Source of the DNA: Methylophaga sp. UBA3192
GTDB taxonomy: Bacteria > Pseudomonadota > Gammaproteobacteria > Nitrosococcales > Methylophagaceae
Assembly (NCBI GenBank): GCA_002363955.1
Contig: DEXE01000008.1
Coordinates: 108,474-172,473 of the forward strand
DNA length: 64,000 nucleotides
Direction of reading: 5' to 3'
The notes beneath the pieces are model-generated. The model had not been told where the DNA came from. It saw nothing but the letters and a program-made list of their open reading frames with translations, and did no database searches. Shown piece by piece: positions 9,168 to 18,272 of the stretch (position 1 is its first letter; every line of letters begins with the position of its first letter). The position numbers were made by a program, and so were the translations under genes.

Positions 9168-10286
9168 ATGAAAAAAATGAACAAAGTCGCATACCTGGTC
9201 GCCTTGGCCACAACCACTACATTGGCTCCGATAGCCACCACACATGCTGCTGGCACGATTACCTTTGGTGAAGATCAGTACATCAGTGTCGGATTTGGTC
9301 TGCGGGGAAGCTATAGCAGTATTGAAGATGCAGCAAATGATGGCAGTCGCTCCAATGATTTTGAACTGGACAGCGCTCGTCTATACGTCTCAGGCTCATT
9401 AAACAAATACATCAAAGGTATGTTCAACTCGGAAAAATCAGGTGGTAACGATTCTTTCCAGATTATCGATGCTGCCGGTATTTTTCAATTTACTCCCGAT
9501 ATGGCGATTTGGGCCGGTCGTTTCCTGTCGCCCAGTAGCCGCGCCAATATGGCTGGACCTTACTACACATCAGGTGATGGTTATTGGGCAAACATTACAG
9601 CTCGCTATGGCTGGAATGGCGGCACCATCGGCCGTGATGACGGTGTGGCATTAGTTGCGACTGCATTTGATCAACGTCTGGCCTATTCCTTTGGTGTTTT
9701 TGAAGCCGACAAGATTTTTGAATTCAGTGGGGTGGGTGACGTAACTGATAATCCCGATCAGGACGACGAATTAATGTATGCCGGTCGTTTGCAATACAGC
9801 TTCTGGGATAAAGAACCGGGTTATTACGGCACAGGTAACTACCTGGGCACCAAAGATATATTCACCATTGGTTTGGCAGGCCGCCATAAAGGTGATGGTT
9901 CTGCTTCTACCACAGAAGTCGGTGACTACTCTCAGTGGACAGTTGATTTACTCGTAGAGAAGAAACTGGCTGCAGGCGCTGTATCGCTGGAGGCCGCCTA
10001 CTTCGATTATGACACGGATGATGTTTTCCTTTCAGAACAGGGTGAAGCCTATTACGTCAGTACTGGTTTTATCTTCAAGGAAAAAGTCGGCTGGGGTCAA
10101 TTTATGCCATTCGTTCGTTACCAGAACTTTGATTCTGATGCCGGTGAAACCAAGCGCACAGACTTCGGCTTGAACTATTTCATTGATGGTTATAACGCCT
10201 CCATAACAGCGGTTTACCGCGATCTGGAAGTCGAGGGCAGCGATGATCAAGGTCAATTCGTCATCTCAACGCAGTTGCAATTTTAA
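9168..10286 (+). CDS. fmdC: outer-membrane porin, FmdC-like
   Basis: A 372-residue protein with a signal peptide (cleavage after THA, about residue 27) and a beta-barrel pattern of alternating aromatic strands, ending in the outer-membrane signature QLQF with a terminal Phe. The Asp/Gly-rich turns and overall look fit phosphate-selective/OprP-like 16-strand porins. The first gene of the Methylophilus fmdCABDEF cluster is an outer-membrane porin, and the gene order here is the same, so this is likely the amide/urea entry pore. A GGGAGAAG ribosome site precedes the ATG. The upstream 196 bases show no guanidine riboswitch or sigma-54 site that I can recognise. Confidence 0.78.
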   Translation: MKKMNKVAYLVALATTTTLAPIATTHAAGTITFGEDQYISVGFGLRGSYSSIEDAANDGSRSNDFELDSARLYVSGSLNKYIKGMFNSEKSGGNDSFQIIDAAGIFQFTPDMAIWAGRFLSPSSRANMAGPYYTSGDGYWANITARYGWNGGTIGRDDGVALVATAFDQRLAYSFGVFEADKIFEFSGVGDVTDNPDQDDELMYAGRLQYSFWDKEPGYYGTGNYLGTKDIFTIGLAGRHKGDGSASTTEVGDYSQWTVDLLVEKKLAAGAVSLEAAYFDYDTDDVFLSEQGEAYYVSTGFIFKEKVGWGQFMPFVRYQNFDSDAGETKRTDFGLNYFIDGYNASITAVYRDLEVEGSDDQGQFVISTQLQF

Positions 10287-10332
10287 TCCAAATATTACCT
10301 ATCAAAACGTTTCTTCAACGTAGGAGATACCG

Positions 10333-11556
10333 ATGAAAACATTAGTAAAACTTGATTTAGATAAAAAGCCCTGGGAACAGGACGGTCAAATCCATAATCG
10401 CTGGCATCCTGATATTCCGATGATTGCCATGGTCAAACCGGGCGATGAATTCCGTGTGGAATGTATGGACTGGACCGGTGGCCAGATCGGAAATAACGAC
10501 AGCGCCAATGACATTCGTGATGTGGACTTGTTACAGGTCCACTACCTCAGTGGCCCGATTGGCGTGGAAGGTGCCGAGCCGGGTGACCTGTTAGTGGTCG
10601 ATATCCTGGATGTCGGCACCTTTGAAGATTCGCAATGGGGTTTCAACGCCTTATTTTCTAAAGAGAATGGCGGTGGTTTTTTAACCGATCACTTCCCTGA
10701 AGCGCGTAAATCCATTTGGGATTTCCACGGCATTTACACCACCTCACGTCATGTGCCGAACGTAAAGTTCGCCGGCATCATGCATCCCGGTTTGATTGGT
10801 TGTTTACCATCGAAAGAGATGCTGGCGGAATGGAACAAACGTGAAGCTGAACTGATCGCAACGGAACCGGATCGCGTTCCACCTTTAGCACTGCCACCTA
10901 ACGAGCAGGCAGCAGTCATGGGTCGTTTGAAAGGAGACGAAGCGTCTAAAGCCGCAAAAGAAGGTGCCCGTACCGTACCGCCTCGTGAACATGGTGGTAA
11001 CTGCGATATCAAGGATCTGACCAAAGGTTCGAAAATCTACTTCCCGGTCTATGTGAAAGATGGTGGCCTATCAATGGGTGACCTTCACTTTTCTCAGGGT
11101 GATGGCGAAATCACTTTCTGTGGTGCTATCGAAATGGCCGGTTATCTGGATATCAAAGTCAGCCTGATTAAAGACGGTGTGAAGAAATACGGTATTAAAA
11201 ATCCCCTGTTCAAAAACAGCCCGTTAACACCGACTTACAGTGACTTCCTGATGTTTGAAGGGATTTCGGTGGATGAGCAGGGCAAACAACATTATCTGGA
11301 TGTGCATGTTGCCTATCGTCAGGCCTGTCTCAATGCCATCGAATATCTGAAGAAATTCGGCTACACAGGTGAGCAGGCTTTATCGATTCTAGGTACCGCC
11401 CCGGTTCAGGGTCATATTAGCGGCGTAGTGGATATTCCGAATGCCTGTGCCACGTTGTGGATTCCGACAGAAATCTTCGATTTCAATATCAACCCGACGG
11501 CAGATGGCCCAACGCAATTTGTCACCCAGGGCTTTGACTTAAGTTCGACATCATAA
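10333..11556 (+). CDS. fmdA: formamidase FmdA
   Basis: A 407-residue cytoplasmic amidohydrolase of the acetamidase/formamidase family. It hydrolyses formamide to formate and ammonium. Family segments are obvious: PGDEFRVECMDWTGGQIGNNDSANDI, the PGDLLVVDILDVG strand, PREHGGNCDIKDLTKGSKIYFPVYV, and LHFSQGDGEITFCGAIEM. Length equals that of the Methylophilus enzyme as I know it. A GGAGATA ribosome site precedes the ATG. It sits between the porin and fmdB and heads the urea block, so both substrates probably share the Urt importer. Confidence 0.95.
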   Translation: MKTLVKLDLDKKPWEQDGQIHNRWHPDIPMIAMVKPGDEFRVECMDWTGGQIGNNDSANDIRDVDLLQVHYLSGPIGVEGAEPGDLLVVDILDVGTFEDSQWGFNALFSKENGGGFLTDHFPEARKSIWDFHGIYTTSRHVPNVKFAGIMHPGLIGCLPSKEMLAEWNKREAELIATEPDRVPPLALPPNEQAAVMGRLKGDEASKAAKEGARTVPPREHGGNCDIKDLTKGSKIYFPVYVKDGGLSMGDLHFSQGDGEITFCGAIEMAGYLDIKVSLIKDGVKKYGIKNPLFKNSPLTPTYSDFLMFEGISVDEQGKQHYLDVHVAYRQACLNAIEYLKKFGYTGEQALSILGTAPVQGHISGVVDIPNACATLWIPTEIFDFNINPTADGPTQFVTQGFDLSSTS

Positions 11557-11572
11557 AACGGGACATCACGTT

Positions 11573-11929
11573 ATGCCGATATATGACTACCGATGTGAGC
11601 AGTGTGGCGATTTCAGTGCACTGCGCAAAATGAGTGAAGCCGGTGATTCAATGGAATGTGTTGAATGTGGCGAGATGGCGGTGCGGATTATTTCTGCTCC
11701 CTATCTTGCGTTGATGGACCGAAACACGCGAGTGGCTAAAGAGCGTAATGAAAAGTCGGCACATGAGCCGAAACAGTTGCGACGTTCCAGCTGTGGCTGC
11801 TCAGGTACACACACTTGTAAAACCGATACTGCACAAAAAACCAAAGCTGCAGCTCAGGCCAAAAGCAATCCCAACGGCTTGCAGATGCAGACCAAGAAAA
11901 CCGCAAGACCCTGGATGCTCGGACACTGA
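11573..11929 (+). CDS. fmdB: FmdB zinc-ribbon protein
   Basis: A 118-residue protein. The N-terminal 40 residues form the FmdB zinc ribbon (MPIYDYRCEQCG followed by CVECG, a C-x2-C pair at about 9/12 and at 33/36). Two more Cys and a His-containing CGCSGTHTC patch lie near residues 78-85. The C-terminus is basic and low in complexity. FmdB was described in Methylophilus as a putative regulator of the formamidase operon; biochemical proof is thin. It starts 16 nt after fmdA and is surely co-transcribed. Confidence 0.9.
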   Translation: MPIYDYRCEQCGDFSALRKMSEAGDSMECVECGEMAVRIISAPYLALMDRNTRVAKERNEKSAHEPKQLRRSSCGCSGTHTCKTDTAQKTKAAAQAKSNPNGLQMQTKKTARPWMLGH

Positions 11930-11993
11930 GCCCCCAAAACAAAACCGTTCGGAACAATGCTGTTCACTCTAATTTGTTAACAGGAGATATACG

Positions 11994-13244
11994 ATGAGCT
12001 ACTTTAGTCGACGAAAATTTTTAGGCAAAACCGGTGCACTGATTAGTGCAATGGTGGCGGCTGGGTTTATTACCAGTACGGCGATAGCGGCGGATTATCC
12101 GACTGCTGAAGTCAACACCACGGGGCTTTCAGTAACCGATGACACCGTGACGGTGGGTATTTTACATTCACTGACCGGCACTATGGCGATCAGTGAAACC
12201 GGTGCTCAGGAAGCGGAAAAGCTGGCTATCAAACAGATCAACGAGAGCGGCGGTATCCTCGGCCGTCAAATCAAGATCATTCAGGAAGATGGTGCCAGTG
12301 ATTGGCCAACCTTTGCCGAAAAATCCAGAAAGTTACTGGTAAACGACAAGGTTGCAGCGGTTTTCGGTTGCTGGACATCGGCGTCACGTAAAGCCGCTTT
12401 ACCGGTTTTCGAAAAAGAGAACGGTTTGTTGTATTACCCGACTTTCTATGAAGGTCTGGAACAATCCAAAAACGTGATCTACACCGGTCAGGAAGCCACT
12501 CAACAGATCCTTGCCGGTCTGGACTGGGTTGCTGAAGAGAAAGGTGCCAAAACATTCTATCTGATTGGCTCGGATTACATCTGGCCACGTACTTCAATGA
12601 AAATTGCCCGTATTCATATTGAAAAAGTACTGGGCGGTAAAGTGGTCGGTGAAGAATACAAGCCTCTTGGTGATACCCAGTTTGGTTCGGTTATCAACAA
12701 AATCCGTCTGAGAAAGCCTGACGTTATCTTCGCTGCCGTAGTGGGTGGCAGTAACGTGGCCTGGTTCAAACAATTGAATGCTGCCGGCATTACGTCTGAT
12801 AAGCAGACGCTGCTGACGCTGTCGGTGACAGAAGATGAAGTGCTGGGTATCGGTGGTGAAAACCTGGAAGGTTTTTACTCAGTGATGAAGTACTTCCAAA
12901 GTCTGGATAACCCTAACAATGCTGAGTTTGTTAAAGCATTCAAGGAAATGCACGGTGAAGACAGTGTCATCGGTGACGTGACGCAGGCGGCTTACCTTGG
13001 TCCATGGTTATGGAAGGCAGCCGTTGAAAAAGCAGGAAGCTTTGATGTGGACAAAATCGTAGAAGCGTCCAGAACCGGTGAAATCGAGTTGGATACAGCA
13101 CCTGAAGGGTACGTGAAACTGCATCCAAATCATCACTTGTGGAGTAAAACCCGTATCGGAAAATGGAATAAAGACGGTCAGGCAACAGTGGTTTATGAGT
13201 CTGAGCTGATTGAGCCAAATCCATTCCCAGAAGGTTACCAATAG
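11994..13244 (+). CDS. urtA: urea/short-chain amide ABC transporter substrate-binding protein (UrtA/FmdD)
   Basis: A 416-residue periplasmic binding protein. The N-terminus resembles a Tat-type signal (SRRKFLG, then a hydrophobic stretch ending AIAA at about residue 33). The mature part has the branched-chain-amino-acid/urea binding fold, starting VTVGILHSLTGTMAISE. FGCWTSASRKAALP, LLYYPTFYEG and SDYIWPRTS are typical of UrtA. It would capture urea or formamide/acetamide for UrtBCDE. A GGAGATATACG ribosome site precedes the ATG. A long stable hairpin follows the gene before urtB, suggesting higher expression of this subunit. Confidence 0.95.
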   Translation: MSYFSRRKFLGKTGALISAMVAAGFITSTAIAADYPTAEVNTTGLSVTDDTVTVGILHSLTGTMAISETGAQEAEKLAIKQINESGGILGRQIKIIQEDGASDWPTFAEKSRKLLVNDKVAAVFGCWTSASRKAALPVFEKENGLLYYPTFYEGLEQSKNVIYTGQEATQQILAGLDWVAEEKGAKTFYLIGSDYIWPRTSMKIARIHIEKVLGGKVVGEEYKPLGDTQFGSVINKIRLRKPDVIFAAVVGGSNVAWFKQLNAAGITSDKQTLLTLSVTEDEVLGIGGENLEGFYSVMKYFQSLDNPNNAEFVKAFKEMHGEDSVIGDVTQAAYLGPWLWKAAVEKAGSFDVDKIVEASRTGEIELDTAPEGYVKLHPNHHLWSKTRIGKWNKDGQATVVYESELIEPNPFPEGYQ

Positions 13245-13266
13245 ATCGACATAAACGTTCACAACA

Positions 13267-13291
13267 GCAGGCTGGTCCCTGACCAGCCTGC
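13267..13291 (+). terminator. intercistronic stem-loop between urtA and urtB
   Basis: An 11-bp perfect inverted repeat (arms GCAGGCTGGTC and GACCAGCCTGC) with a 3-nt CCT loop. It is not followed by a U-run, so it is more likely an RNA-stabilising or partially terminating element than a full terminator. Its place just after the binding-protein gene fits the usual need for excess binding protein over permease. Confidence 0.65.
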
Positions 13292-13358
13292 CAGTTGAAA
13301 GAAAGGCGAAAGGTTCAACAACCTTTGATTCAATGGAAAATGTTTCGGAGTATCCGTT

Positions 13359-14282
13359 ATGGGTGAGTATTCAGTTCAGGAATTGACTTCAATTCTAGCC
13401 ATGCAGGGCTTTGCCGGGATCAGTCTGTTCAGTGTGCTACTGCTGATGGCACTGGGATTGGCAATTATTTTTGGACAAATGGGTGTTATTAATATGGCCC
13501 ATGGCGAATTTATGGCGATGGGAGCCTATACAACTTACCTGCTTTCTGTAATGACTCAAACGTATTTTCCTGAGTTCATGAATTATTACTTTTTACTGGC
13601 CATCGTGGCTTCTTTTCTGGTAGCGGGATTATTTGGCTACCTCACAGAATTTGTACTGATAAGGCATCTTTATAAACGTCCTCTGGATACGTTACTGGCC
13701 ACTTGGGGATTAAGCTTGATCATGCAACAGTCATTTCGCTCGATTTTTGGTGCGCGTGAAGTCAGCCCGACTTTGCCCGATTGGTTGATGGGTTCATGGA
13801 TGCCAACTGACACCATCTTTATTCCAATCAACGGTATGTTTGTTTTGGCATTAACGGCTGTTGTCACCATCGGTGTGTATATCTTGATGTTCCGCTCAAC
13901 TTGGGGTTTGAATGTGCGGGCCACCACACAGAATCGTGTCATGAGTGGTGCCGTCGGGATCAATACCAAACAGGTTGACCGGCTGACGTTTGCACTGGGT
14001 TGCGGTATTGCCGGTATTGCCGGTGCGGCGTTTACCACAATTGCTTCCACCGGGCCGACATCCGGCTCTCTCTACATTGTTGATACGTTCATGGTTGTGG
14101 TTTTTGGTGGTGCAGCCAGTCTGTTTGGCACCATTGCATCCGCATTTACCATCGCACAGGCGCAATCTATTCTGGAGTTCTTTATCAGTGGTTCCATGGC
14201 GAAAGTATTCACCTTACTGGCCCTGGTCATCATCCTGATGATGCGTCCTGAAGGTTTGTTCTCAATCAAAGTTCGTAAGTAA
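13359..14282 (+). CDS. urtB: urea ABC transporter permease UrtB
   Basis: A 307-residue inner-membrane permease of the LivH/UrtB class with about eight hydrophobic helices. Conserved segments include LGLAIIFGQMGVINMAHGEFMAMGAY, the GLSLIMQQSFRSIFG region and LNVRATTQNRVMSGAVGINT. It lacks the long N-terminal extension found in some UrtB proteins, so it is the short form. With UrtC it forms the membrane channel. A CGGAG ribosome site precedes the ATG. Confidence 0.94.
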   Translation: MGEYSVQELTSILAMQGFAGISLFSVLLLMALGLAIIFGQMGVINMAHGEFMAMGAYTTYLLSVMTQTYFPEFMNYYFLLAIVASFLVAGLFGYLTEFVLIRHLYKRPLDTLLATWGLSLIMQQSFRSIFGAREVSPTLPDWLMGSWMPTDTIFIPINGMFVLALTAVVTIGVYILMFRSTWGLNVRATTQNRVMSGAVGINTKQVDRLTFALGCGIAGIAGAAFTTIASTGPTSGSLYIVDTFMVVVFGGAASLFGTIASAFTIAQAQSILEFFISGSMAKVFTLLALVIILMMRPEGLFSIKVRK

Positions 14283-14298
14283 CGAGCAGGAGATAATC

Positions 14299-15465
14299 AT
14301 GAATTTTGTATATGAACGATTTTTGGGTGGAAAAAGCGGAGCTCTGGCCATTGGAATACTGGCCTTACTGATTCTGGTGATATTGCCTCTGGCACTGGAT
14401 CTGTTCCGGCTGAATCTGGTAGGTAAATATCTGACCTATGCGTTTGCTGCGGTCAGTCTGGTTTTACTTTGGGGATATGGCGGTATTTTAAGTTTGGGGC
14501 AGGGGATTTTCTTTGGTCTGGGTGGGTATGCGATGGCCATGTTTCTCAAGCTGGAGGCCTCTGATCCGGAAAGCACCAGCATCCAGACGACGCCGGGGAT
14601 TCCCGACTTTATGGACTGGAACCAGCTATATGAACTGCCATGGTTCTGGGTACCCTTTGAAAGCTTTACCTTTACCTTGATCGCCATTCTGGTGGTGCCG
14701 GCGGTATTCGCGTTTATCATCGGATACTCCATGTTCAAACGTCGGGTAGGCGGGGTGTACTTTGCGATTATCACTCAGGTTATTGCCGTGATTCTGACGG
14801 TATTAATCGTTGGTCAGCAGGGGTATACAGGTGGTATCAATGGTATTACGGATCTAAGAACGCTCAACGGCTGGGATATCCGCACGGATGAAGCAAAATA
14901 TCTGTTGTATTTCCTCAATGCGATTTTGCTGCTGGGTGTCATTATGCTGGGTAAATTCATCCTGACCAGCAAGTTCGGCCAATTGCTGCTGGCAATGAAA
15001 GATAAGGAAGATCGGGTGCGTTTCTCAGGGTATGACGTGTCCAATTTCAAAATTTTTATCTTCTGTATCTCGGCAGTGATTGCGGCTATCGGCGGAGCCA
15101 TGTTTACTTTGCAGGTGGGCTTTATGTCACCGTCGTTTGTCGGCATTGTGCCGTCTATTGAAATGGTTATCTTTGCTGCTGTCGGTGGGCGCATGTCATT
15201 GATTGGTGTGGTCTACGGCACCCTGCTGGTCAATTATGGCAAAACGGCTTTTTCTGAAACGTTCCCTGAATTGTGGTTATTCCTGATGGGCGGATTGTTT
15301 ATTGCCGTGGTCATGTTCTTCCCGAATGGACTGGCCGGCATCTGGAATAAATACGCGCCCAAAGTCCCTTTCCTTCGGCCTTTATTAGCTGGCTCGAAAA
15401 AAGCGGAGAGCAAAACCGAACCGGCCAAAATTGAATCCGAACCGACGACTGAGGGAGCCAAATAA
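14299..15465 (+). CDS. urtC: urea ABC transporter permease UrtC
   Basis: A 388-residue permease of the LivM/UrtC class with about ten hydrophobic helices. LLWGYGGILSLGQGIFFGLGGYAMAM and the VGGRMSLIGVVYGTLLVNYGKT segment are typical. The C-terminal 30 residues are charged and cytoplasmic. It follows urtB by 16 nt with a CAGGAGATAATC ribosome site, and its TAA overlaps the urtD ATG by one base, so subunits are translationally coupled. Confidence 0.94.
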   Translation: MNFVYERFLGGKSGALAIGILALLILVILPLALDLFRLNLVGKYLTYAFAAVSLVLLWGYGGILSLGQGIFFGLGGYAMAMFLKLEASDPESTSIQTTPGIPDFMDWNQLYELPWFWVPFESFTFTLIAILVVPAVFAFIIGYSMFKRRVGGVYFAIITQVIAVILTVLIVGQQGYTGGINGITDLRTLNGWDIRTDEAKYLLYFLNAILLLGVIMLGKFILTSKFGQLLLAMKDKEDRVRFSGYDVSNFKIFIFCISAVIAAIGGAMFTLQVGFMSPSFVGIVPSIEMVIFAAVGGRMSLIGVVYGTLLVNYGKTAFSETFPELWLFLMGGLFIAVVMFFPNGLAGIWNKYAPKVPFLRPLLAGSKKAESKTEPAKIESEPTTEGAK

Positions 15466-16211
15466 TGACTACCACAACTGATTTTTTGCTGGCAATTGAA
15501 GATTTGACGGTATCGTTTGATGGCTTCAAGGCCGTGGATGCACTGACCATGTATATCGATAAAAATGAACTGCGGGTGATTATCGGTCCCAACGGGGCCG
15601 GTAAGACCACCCTGCTGGATTTGATTTGCGGTAAAACCAAAGCCAGTTCCGGCTCAATTCAGTTCAAAAATGCCGAAATGACCAAACAGGCCGAACATCA
15701 AATTGTTCGTGCCGGTATCGGGCGTAAGTTCCAGACGCCTTCAATCTATGAAAACCTGACGGTGTATCAGAATTTGGAAGTGTCCTATCCCGAAGGCCGT
15801 GGCGTATTCGGCAGTCTGTTTTTCAAAACCACCGAGCAAGTCATTAATCGTGTGAACGAAGTAGCCAAAGAAATTCAGCTGGATAAATTTCTGGATACCG
15901 AAGCGGCCATTCTCAGTCATGGTCAGAAACAGTGGCTGGAAATTGGCATGCTCCTGATGCAAGACCCGGAATTATTGATGCTGGATGAGCCGGTCGCCGG
16001 CATGAGTGCCAAGGAGCGGGACGAAACGGCAGAATTGCTGAATCGAATCTGTGAAAATCGGGCGGTGATTGTGATTGAGCATGATATGGAGTTCGTCAAG
16101 AAAATCGCCCGTAAGGTCACGGTTTTGCATCAGGGGAAAATCCTGGCTGAAGGTCCGATGGACAAGGTTCAGGCGGATGAAAAGGTCATTGAAGTCTATC
16201 TTGGGCATTGA
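15465..16211 (+). CDS. urtD: urea ABC transporter ATP-binding protein UrtD
   Basis: A 248-residue ABC ATPase of the LivG/UrtD type. Walker A is GPNGAGKTT at about residue 43, the signature region reads LSHGQKQWLEIGM (the usual UrtD variant of LSGGQ), Walker B is LLMLDEPVAGM, and the switch His is in IVIEHDMEFV. It pairs with UrtE to power uptake. The start codon shares one base with the urtC stop. Confidence 0.94.
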   Translation: MTTTTDFLLAIEDLTVSFDGFKAVDALTMYIDKNELRVIIGPNGAGKTTLLDLICGKTKASSGSIQFKNAEMTKQAEHQIVRAGIGRKFQTPSIYENLTVYQNLEVSYPEGRGVFGSLFFKTTEQVINRVNEVAKEIQLDKFLDTEAAILSHGQKQWLEIGMLLMQDPELLMLDEPVAGMSAKERDETAELLNRICENRAVIVIEHDMEFVKKIARKVTVLHQGKILAEGPMDKVQADEKVIEVYLGH

Positions 16212-16232
16212 TTATAAGCTGGGAGATTAACC

Positions 16233-16922
16233 ATGTTTGAAGTAGAAAATTTGCAGGTGAGTTACGGTCAAAGCCAGGTTATTCATGACATCAGCTTTAA
16301 AGCCGAACAAAATGAAACGCTGGCCATTATGGGGCGTAATGGCATGGGTAAGACGACACTGTTTAAATCGCTGATGGGGATTCTGCCCAGCCAGTCTGAC
16401 AAGGTCAGTATTGGAGGAGTAGAGGTCGGTAGTATGGAGAGTCACAGCCGGGTAGCAAACGGCATCGCTTATGTTCCACAGGGACGCATGATATTTCCGA
16501 CACTGACCGTTCAGGAAAATATCGAAACCGGTTTACAGGTATCGAAAATGAAACATATTCCTGATGAGATCTTTGCGTTATTTCCGGTCCTGCACGATAT
16601 GCGTCATCGTAAGGGCGGTAACCTGTCAGGTGGTCAGCAACAGCAATTGGCGATTGCCAGGGCCTTGGTGACCAATCCTAAAGTGTTGCTATTGGATGAA
16701 CCGACGGAAGGCATTCAACCTTCAATCATCAAAGATATTGCCAAGGTGTTAAATGAAATTCGTAAAATGCGTGAAATTACCATTATTGTCTCCGAGCAGG
16801 TATTGAGTTTCACCATGGAAATCGCTGACCGTATTATCGTGATTGAAAAAGGTAAATTCATTCATGAAGATATGCGTGCCGACGTTGATTCTGACACGAT
16901 AAAGAAATATTTGACGGTTTAA
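16233..16922 (+). CDS. urtE: urea ABC transporter ATP-binding protein UrtE
   Basis: A 229-residue ABC ATPase of the LivF/UrtE type: Walker A GRNGMGKTT, signature LSGGQQQQLAIARAL, Walker B LLLDEPTEGIQP. The family-specific YVPQGRMIFPTLTVQEN segment is present. It completes the five-gene importer and lies just upstream of the urease genes. A GGGAGATT ribosome site precedes the ATG. Confidence 0.94.
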   Translation: MFEVENLQVSYGQSQVIHDISFKAEQNETLAIMGRNGMGKTTLFKSLMGILPSQSDKVSIGGVEVGSMESHSRVANGIAYVPQGRMIFPTLTVQENIETGLQVSKMKHIPDEIFALFPVLHDMRHRKGGNLSGGQQQQLAIARALVTNPKVLLLDEPTEGIQPSIIKDIAKVLNEIRKMREITIIVSEQVLSFTMEIADRIIVIEKGKFIHEDMRADVDSDTIKKYLTV

Positions 16923-16936
16923 GACAAATGTTATTA

Positions 16937-16994
16937 GGGTCTGTTGATATTTCAGGTTTTACAACAAAGGCGACTATGAAAGATCAACAGATCC
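16937..16994. repeat. 17-bp inverted repeat between urtE and ureD
   Basis: Left arm 16937-16953 and right arm 16978-16994 are complementary at 15 of 17 positions, around a 24-nt loop. It could be an RNA processing or stabilising hairpin, or the abutting ends of a tiny terminal-inverted-repeat element. No U-run follows, so a simple terminator is unlikely, and no target duplication is obvious. Confidence 0.55.
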
Positions 16995-17043
16995 AGGCAG
17001 ACAAATATGCTTATCAATGTCCAACATGAAGGAGAGTGTTGGC

Positions 17044-17934
17044 ATGAATGTGCGCTCAGAAGCAGCTTTACCGTTAACCCGACAAATTGAAAAACCTGCA
17101 ATTAATCAGTTGATGACTGGCTGGGATGCCAGCCTGAAACTGATATTTGATAGCCGCTCTGCTAAAACCATCCTGGCCCGTCGTCAGCATCATGGGCCGT
17201 TGGTGATTCAAAAAATTCTCTATCCCGAAGGTAACAATCCGGCACATGGTGTCATTATTCATCCTCCCGGCGGTGTGGCGGGTGGCGATAATCTGCAGTT
17301 AACAGTCGAAATGCAATCCGAATCATCTGCTCTTTTAACCACTCCGGGTGCAACAAAATGGTATAAATCAGCCGGTCGCCGAGCCAGTCAACATATTGAC
17401 ATGACGTTGAGCGAAGATAGTCAGCTGGAATGGTTGCCGCAGGAAAATATCGTGTTCGACGGCGCCGATGTGGCGTTAACAACCCGGATTCAACTGAGTG
17501 ATAATGCTGTGTTTGCCGGATGGGAAGTGGTTTGTCTGGGTAGACAAGCCAGTGGCGAACGCTGGAATAGTGGACGTTTCCGCCAACAATTAACCATTAA
17601 ACGTGATAACAAACTGATCTGGAATGAAACCGCATTACTGAAACCCGATAGCGACTTATTAACATCGATTGCCGGATTACGATCTCAGGTGGTATTTGGC
17701 AGTTTTGTGGTGGCTGCGAGTAACACGCCTGCTGAGATCCTGCAGCAATGTCAGCAGATTACCCTTGATTCGTCGGCAAAATATGGTGTGTCGGCGTTGC
17801 CAGACATTTTTACCGCACGTTATATCGGGCCGTGCGCCCAGGAAGCTAAAGTTTATTTTGAAAAATTATGGCACTGCTTGCGTCCCTGGTATGGCAAACG
17901 TGATGCTGTTCGTCCCCGTATCTGGTCGACCTAG
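17044..17934 (+). CDS. ureD: urease accessory protein UreD
   Basis: A 296-residue protein read from ATG 17044, which lies 10 nt after AAGGAG; an in-frame ATG at 17017 would add nine residues. The family core is clear: GVIIHPPGGVAGGDNL, LLTTPGATKWYKS, LEWLPQENIVFDGA, and the C-terminal LWHCLRPWYGKR. UreD is the scaffold that binds apo-urease and recruits UreF and UreG for nickel insertion. It starts the ureDABCEFG run. Confidence 0.93.
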   Translation: MNVRSEAALPLTRQIEKPAINQLMTGWDASLKLIFDSRSAKTILARRQHHGPLVIQKILYPEGNNPAHGVIIHPPGGVAGGDNLQLTVEMQSESSALLTTPGATKWYKSAGRRASQHIDMTLSEDSQLEWLPQENIVFDGADVALTTRIQLSDNAVFAGWEVVCLGRQASGERWNSGRFRQQLTIKRDNKLIWNETALLKPDSDLLTSIAGLRSQVVFGSFVVAASNTPAEILQQCQQITLDSSAKYGVSALPDIFTARYIGPCAQEAKVYFEKLWHCLRPWYGKRDAVRPRIWST

Positions 17935-17958
17935 AGAGATGAATAAGGTAATAAAGCA

Positions 17959-18261
17959 ATGGAACTGACCCCTAGAGAAAAAGATAAATTACTGATTTTT
18001 ACCGCGGCACTGTTAGCTGAAAGACGAAAAAACCGTGGTGTAAAACTGAATTATCCCGAAGCGGTTGCCTATATTTCTGCTGCGATTATGGAGGGGGCAC
18101 GAGATGGCCGAACGGTTGCTGAACTGATGGATTTTGGCGCGACATTGCTGACACGGGATGACGTGATGGAGGGCATTGCGGAAATGCTGCCGGAAATACA
18201 AGTCGAAGCGACATTCCCTGATGGCACCAAACTGGTGACCGTGCATAACCCGATTATCTGA
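17959..18261 (+). CDS. ureA: urease gamma subunit UreA
   Basis: A 100-residue protein of the exact usual length, beginning MELTPREKDKLLIFTAALLAERR with LNYPEAVAYISA and the C-terminal FPDGTKLVTVHNPI. It is the small structural subunit of the (UreABC)3 enzyme, which splits urea to ammonium and carbamate. It lies 24 nt after ureD. Confidence 0.97.
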   Translation: MELTPREKDKLLIFTAALLAERRKNRGVKLNYPEAVAYISAAIMEGARDGRTVAELMDFGATLLTRDDVMEGIAEMLPEIQVEATFPDGTKLVTVHNPII

Positions 18262-18272
18262 GGACACTGACA

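Noticed and set aside
13670..15194. Long antisense frames (up to 126 residues) opposite urtB and urtC
   Set aside because: They mirror hydrophobic permease codons on the other strand and have no start context or recognisable domains.
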